Assembly (NCBI GenBank): GCA_025345505.1 | Contig: JANVCC010000174.1 | Coordinates: 5,587,012-5,651,011, forward strand | DNA from: Todiramphus chloris collaris | Taxonomy: Eukaryota > Chordata > Aves > Coraciiformes > Alcedinidae | Direction: 5' to 3' | Length of the DNA: 64,000 bases | Shown: positions 59,701-64,000 of the stretch, in pieces | Layout of the letters: the number at the start of each line of letters is the position of its first letter | How positions within the stretch are numbered: the stretch's first letter is position 1 | Made by a program: the position numbers and the translations under genes | The notes under the pieces: model-generated | What the model was told of the DNA's origin: nothing | Database searches by the model: none | The model's input: the letters and a program-made list of their open reading frames with translations, nothing else

Positions 59701-62700
59701 GCAAAACCAGAGGGCTTTGGGTGAGTCAGTGGCGAGCAGCAAGCTCTTGTTTCCTTCCTCACAAGGCCCAAAAGCTCTGTGTTTCTCGGGAAATGTTTCA
59801 GGATGCTGACACCGTGAGAAGCCGTCACTCGTACTAATGCACGAAGCAGCTGGGGAAATTCCCAGATGTAGGTTTTTCAGCCCAGAAAGAGCCCAAATGC
59901 CATTTTTAGGCCGTGAGACTTGGCAGTGATTAATATTTCTGCAACTAAAAAAGTTGGGTGGCAGCCTGCTCCTACAAATCAATAGCAATTTACATGCACT
60001 GTCAAGATGCATTTGGGGTAATTCAGTTGTACTTCTGCTACCTGCTGGGTTATTTTTAGCATTTTAATTCCCCTCTCCTGGCATCAGGAAAACAAGCGTC
60101 AGTTTTGGTGTAATCAGCAGGGACAGTTGGCTGCGTGGAGTTTCCCACTGATAAATCCTGACCTAATAAATCACAGAGTTGTCGGGACCTGGCTCATAGC
60201 AGCAGCAACACCAGAAGCCGGCTGAGCCCCGTGCGCGGGTCTGGGTGGGAGCGGGACGGGCTCGTCCTGCCCCGCGATGCGCAGCCCCCGCCGCGAGCCC
60301 AGACCCTGGGGGAGCTGGACTCGGCTCTGGTACCGAGGACGTGCCAAGGGAGCAAAAAGCAGAAAATAAGTAAGCCAGCCGGGTTTCGTCACAGACGGTG
60401 TAGCTTGGAGAGGACCACTCTACCATTTAGTCACCTCAGCTTCTGCTGACGCCCGTTGCTAAAACAGGGATGCAGATTACATTAGACTGGCTGGAAATCA
60501 CTTTTCCTGATTGAAAATGCACTCGCAACCATTGTTGTTTTCCTCTGTTACTTTTTTTAGACATTTTTGCTGGCTCCAGAGTTTTGAAATTTCCTGAGAA
60601 ATTCAATTTGTTATGTTAAATGTGGCCTCGTGCCGAGGCTGGAGCGGAGGGTGCCATTCCACAATGAGATTTAGAGGGAACACGGCAGGAAAACCGAATG
60701 CGATTAGGGTTTCATCAGAACGGCCGGGGGGATGTCGAAGGGAGAAGAAACGCGCCGGTCTCCCCTGGAGAGCGCTGCCGTGCACGGTGAGCCCTGCTCC
60801 CAGCCCAGCCCTCCCTGCTGCCGGAGAGGGGGGCAGGAGAGGGACCAGAGCTGGGCATGGGGGAGGGACGAGGTTGGGATGGGGTCAGCATCGGCCGGCC
60901 CTGCTGACGTTAGGGCATTGCTGGGGAGGACCGACCGGGCTCAGGGGTGAGGGGCAGGATGAGTCCCCTCCTGGCAGCTGCCCAGCTCCCGAGGAGCGTG
61001 TCCCATTCCTTACCTGTCCGGCAGCCCAGCCAACGATCATACTTTATCCTGGGTATCTTTATCAGGGTCTTCTTAAAGATAAGTTAGGATCTTGCAGTGT
61101 ATTAATTTTATATTAAATAATTAATAGTTAAATTAATTGAATTATTCAATTTTCAGGTAAAAATAGGGTAATAAATATTCATAACTTACTTTATTAAGGG
61201 AATTTCCATTTCCTATGTCATTAAAGGGAGATTAACTAAGGCTGGGTTTAAATGAAGATTGAAAACAATTGTGCTTTGGAATTAATTTGCTGCGTTAGGT
61301 CATTACCTCGCAAGGCAGCTCTCCGACACGCTCTGTGTGGGAGCCGTCCTGCTGCATTGGTAGGTGCTGCTGCCAGGGTGTCCTGGCACCTGTGAAATGA
61401 GCTGGAGGCTCTGTGTGGAGGAGAAGCTTGTGCGAGCTGGAGGTCGCGGACAGGCAACTGTCCTGAGCTTGTGGTGAATGACAAAAGTTCTGTCCATCTC
61501 CCCGTCTGCTCATTGCAAATAAAAATGCTCCTGGAACCTTGTTTAGGCTGCCAAGGCACACTGCAGAGATCCTCACTTTCTCCCGTGGTTCACAATCTCC
61601 ATGGGATCCAGGACCATCAGCCTCACCCACACACAGTGCCAAAATTTTGGGGTTTCTGCTTGTGCTGCTGGAAACTCTGTTTACATGTTTGGTGTCTTGT
61701 ATGACCTGTTTTTCCTTCATCAAAGGCAATGTGTGTGCTGTCAGCTCTTTCTGGCTTGGGATGCTGCTTGACATAATCCCTGCTAAATGTGGCGCATCTC
61801 TCTTTACACTTTAAAGATTTCATGACTCTGGATGCTTTCTTCTCCCTGCTGTCAGTATTTCGTACTGTCTTTTTTTTCCCTGAAGAGGATAAACAGTACA
61901 GAGATGGTTTTAAGAACCATCGATTCATATAGATTTTTAGCCACTGTGGTCCAGGGGTGTTGAGACATCATTAATTAATTCCTTTAACAGCTCACCCTGT
62001 TTGTTTTAATGTGACCTAACAGTAGAATCTCTGGGAGCCATCAGGACACCATGGCTCAGATCAGTTGATGATCTTCAAGTATTTCATGTAGACCCTTCCC
62101 ATGACTGACCCAGCCCAGGCAGGAGGTGGGAGACGCTGCTCCTGGAGAGCTGGTTGCCCTTTGTGTTTACCCAGCAGCTCTAGAGAGCTGTGTCACCATG
62201 CGAGGCAGAACTGGCCGACTGGGGTAATCGAGGCAAGATATCCATAGAACCATTACGGCCAGGATTCACTTGGCACGGATGCTGAAGATTGACTCTCAGC
62301 CTGGTGATCTCCTTGCAGCCGCTGTGTGGGGTCACCAGGCTCTGACTTTGCCACACATCTGCTGGGTATGGTTTGAGAGATGCTGGTTCCATAGTTGGTC
62401 CATGCACACAGACATCTTCTTCTGTCCCTGCTGCCCAGTTTTGTGGGGAGTGGCAGTGTTGGGGTGCAAAGGCTCCCGCTCCTCTTCATGCAGAGTCAGA
62501 GGAGAGTCCTGCAGCATTTCCCCTTGGAGAGGCAGAGAACCCTAGAAAACCTGGTATCATAAAAAAAAGCTATTAACTGATTATTAAGGTGATTAAATTA
62601 TTCAGCATAACCACAGTCTGCCTTCAGTGAGGCTTGGTAAGCTTTTCCAGTCAATAGATGCAGCGAAGGAAAGTGTGTGGTGTTCATTTTTGGACAAAAC

Positions 62701-64000
62701 TGACATTCAAAATTTGGACCGACTATTGCTAGAAATAACGCTGCTGGGATGTGGGGATGCTCAGGGCTGCAGGGGCTGCTCAGGACAGGCGACTGCCCCT
62801 GTGTTGACCGTGCGGTCTGGGCTGTGTTAACAGGCTGTGAGCCAAAACCGAGCAGAGCTGCCTTTGTCCCAGCTAGAGCAGCAGAAAGGTGAAAATGTAC
62901 CAGGTGAGGTTTTGGGTTGGGGCTTCTGGTGTCTGGAACCAGACCCAGCAGACCAGCCAACATTTTCAGATATTTTATGCTTACAGTCAAAGGATTCTGA
63001 GGAGGACGGAGGGTTTAATGGCCATTGCAGGACCACTTTGGAGATGCCCTTTCCTGTGTAATGTGTAGAGGCTGTAGAAGGGCTGGGAAAACTGGAATTT
63101 GTTCACACTGTTTAAGACAGCAACAAAATTAAAGTCTTTGCCACATTTTAAAGGGTTTGCAACTTCATTTATATTCGGGTATGGTAATGAAGAAGCTTCT
63201 TTTGTCCAGGAGGTGAGATATGCAAAAATAACCTTTAAGTTGCTCATAATTAACCTTTAATGATATTCTCTCCGTTTTTCCAATACAGCCTCTGCATTGA
63301 AAACACCATACAGAAGGAGTGCCTGAGACTGCTCATTGCATCTTAATGGCCTGCAAATATCAACTGATGGAAACTAAACTATTTATTTAGATTATTTATT
63401 GACAAAGTTGTTCTTTTCTCTCCAGGAGATGTGGCAGTGAAGTTGGAGGGCTGGGCTGGAGCTGGGTGTCTTGGGTTGCCACGCTCCCCTGGCCTTGGCC
63501 AGCAGCAGCCAGGACACCCCAGGTCTGAGGGAAGGGGAGCGATGTGTCGGAGGCTGGATTCTTTGCTTGCCGCACAGGGATAGTGGAGCATTTGTGGCAA
63601 ACATAACAGGATTGAAATGGCCCATCAGTGTGTTAGCAAGTGTGTGATAGAAACCTGGAACTGGGAGGAGGGGCTTTGTGCCCCACGCGTGTGCAGAGCA
63701 GCCGGGAGCCACGCATCGGGGAGGACCTGCTGTGTGGAGGAATACACATTGATTTGTGTGACAAACCCTGTGCGTGAGGAGACGCCGAGCTGACTGCAGA
63801 TGCTGACTATTTTTTGGGGTTGTGGGTTTTTTTGGTGCTGAATAACAGTGTTTGTAGGCAATGAGCAGGCTTTTATCTTGCTGTGGCATGAGGAATAATT
63901 TGCTAACCTGGTAGCTGGCGTGCTTGGCAGGTGCATGCGCTGTCCCTGGGCACGCTGCTAGGCTTGCGGGGCCCGGTGGTTGCTCTGAAGGGGTTGTGCT
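56744..64000 (+). other. CAMTA1: Intron 4 of CAMTA1, left part
   Basis: About 7.3 kb without the next exon. It includes GC-rich patches at 57450-57630, 60200-60330 and 60720-60990 with shadow open frames, and AT-rich stretches at 58050-58320, 59060-59240, 59330-59440 and 61080-61260 (the last almost entirely A/T with repeated attaatt words). No CR1 copy is recognised here. The frames at 57109-57750 and 60613-61116 are composition-driven and match nothing known. Confidence 0.6.

Noticed and set aside
1..64000. CRISPR arrays, operons, bacterial promoters, integrons or prophage
   Set aside because: The window is vertebrate nuclear DNA with spliced exons and CR1 repeats; nothing prokaryotic is present.

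Overview
The window looks like avian nuclear DNA. Three interspersed repeats have the look of CR1 LINE 3' ends: the 'aatcatagaat' / 'ggaagggacc' signature on the minus strand and the 'ccattctgtgat' ending on the plus strand. I see no Alu, B1 or other mammalian SINE. Nearly all of the sequence is non-coding. Most open frames of 60-300 codons are GC-driven shadows on both strands and are not reported as genes.

The only gene I can identify is CAMTA1 (calmodulin-binding transcription activator 1), on the plus strand. Two of its internal coding exons are present. The 119-nt exon at 10254-10372 encodes DDHGNSNGSH...ERHRWNTNE, and the 68-nt exon at 56676-56743 encodes EIAAYLITFEKHEEWLTTSPKTR. They are consecutive in the known protein and are separated here by an intron of 46,303 bp. 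They carry the start of the CG-1 DNA-binding domain. By the human gene model, as I remember it, they are exons 3 and 4. The preceding exon (SVSQSVFCGTSTYCVLNT...) could not be found upstream of 10254, and the following exon is not seen before 64000. The window is therefore part of intron 2, exon 3, intron 3, exon 4 and part of intron 4.

Layout. 1-480: CpG island cut by the window edge, with a GTGAGC donor at 35 that is phase-compatible with exon 3. 481-10253: intron without a recognised element. 10254-10372: exon 3. 10373-56675: large intron 3, which holds a 760-bp minus-strand CR1 (about 12.2-13.0 kb), a CR1 3' tail (17.6 kb), a possible alternative terminal exon with polyadenylation signals (20798-21064), a strong intragenic CpG island with a 26-bp tandem duplication (27.3-28.1 kb), several GC-rich blocks (13.7, 14.8, 32.6-33.6, 34.9-35.5, 37.8-38.3, 40.4-41.0 and 50.2-51.2 kb), a third CR1 fragment (49.05 kb) and a G-rich minisatellite (51.19-51.44 kb). 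56676-56743: exon 4. 56744-64000: intron 4 with AT-rich patches.

The most interesting reading is of possible isoform control rather than a new gene: two CpG islands with donors in the right phase to feed exon 3 and exon 4, both coding exons with donors lacking G at +5, and a plausible premature terminal exon after exon 3. Each point is inference from sequence and can be tested with bird RNA-seq.
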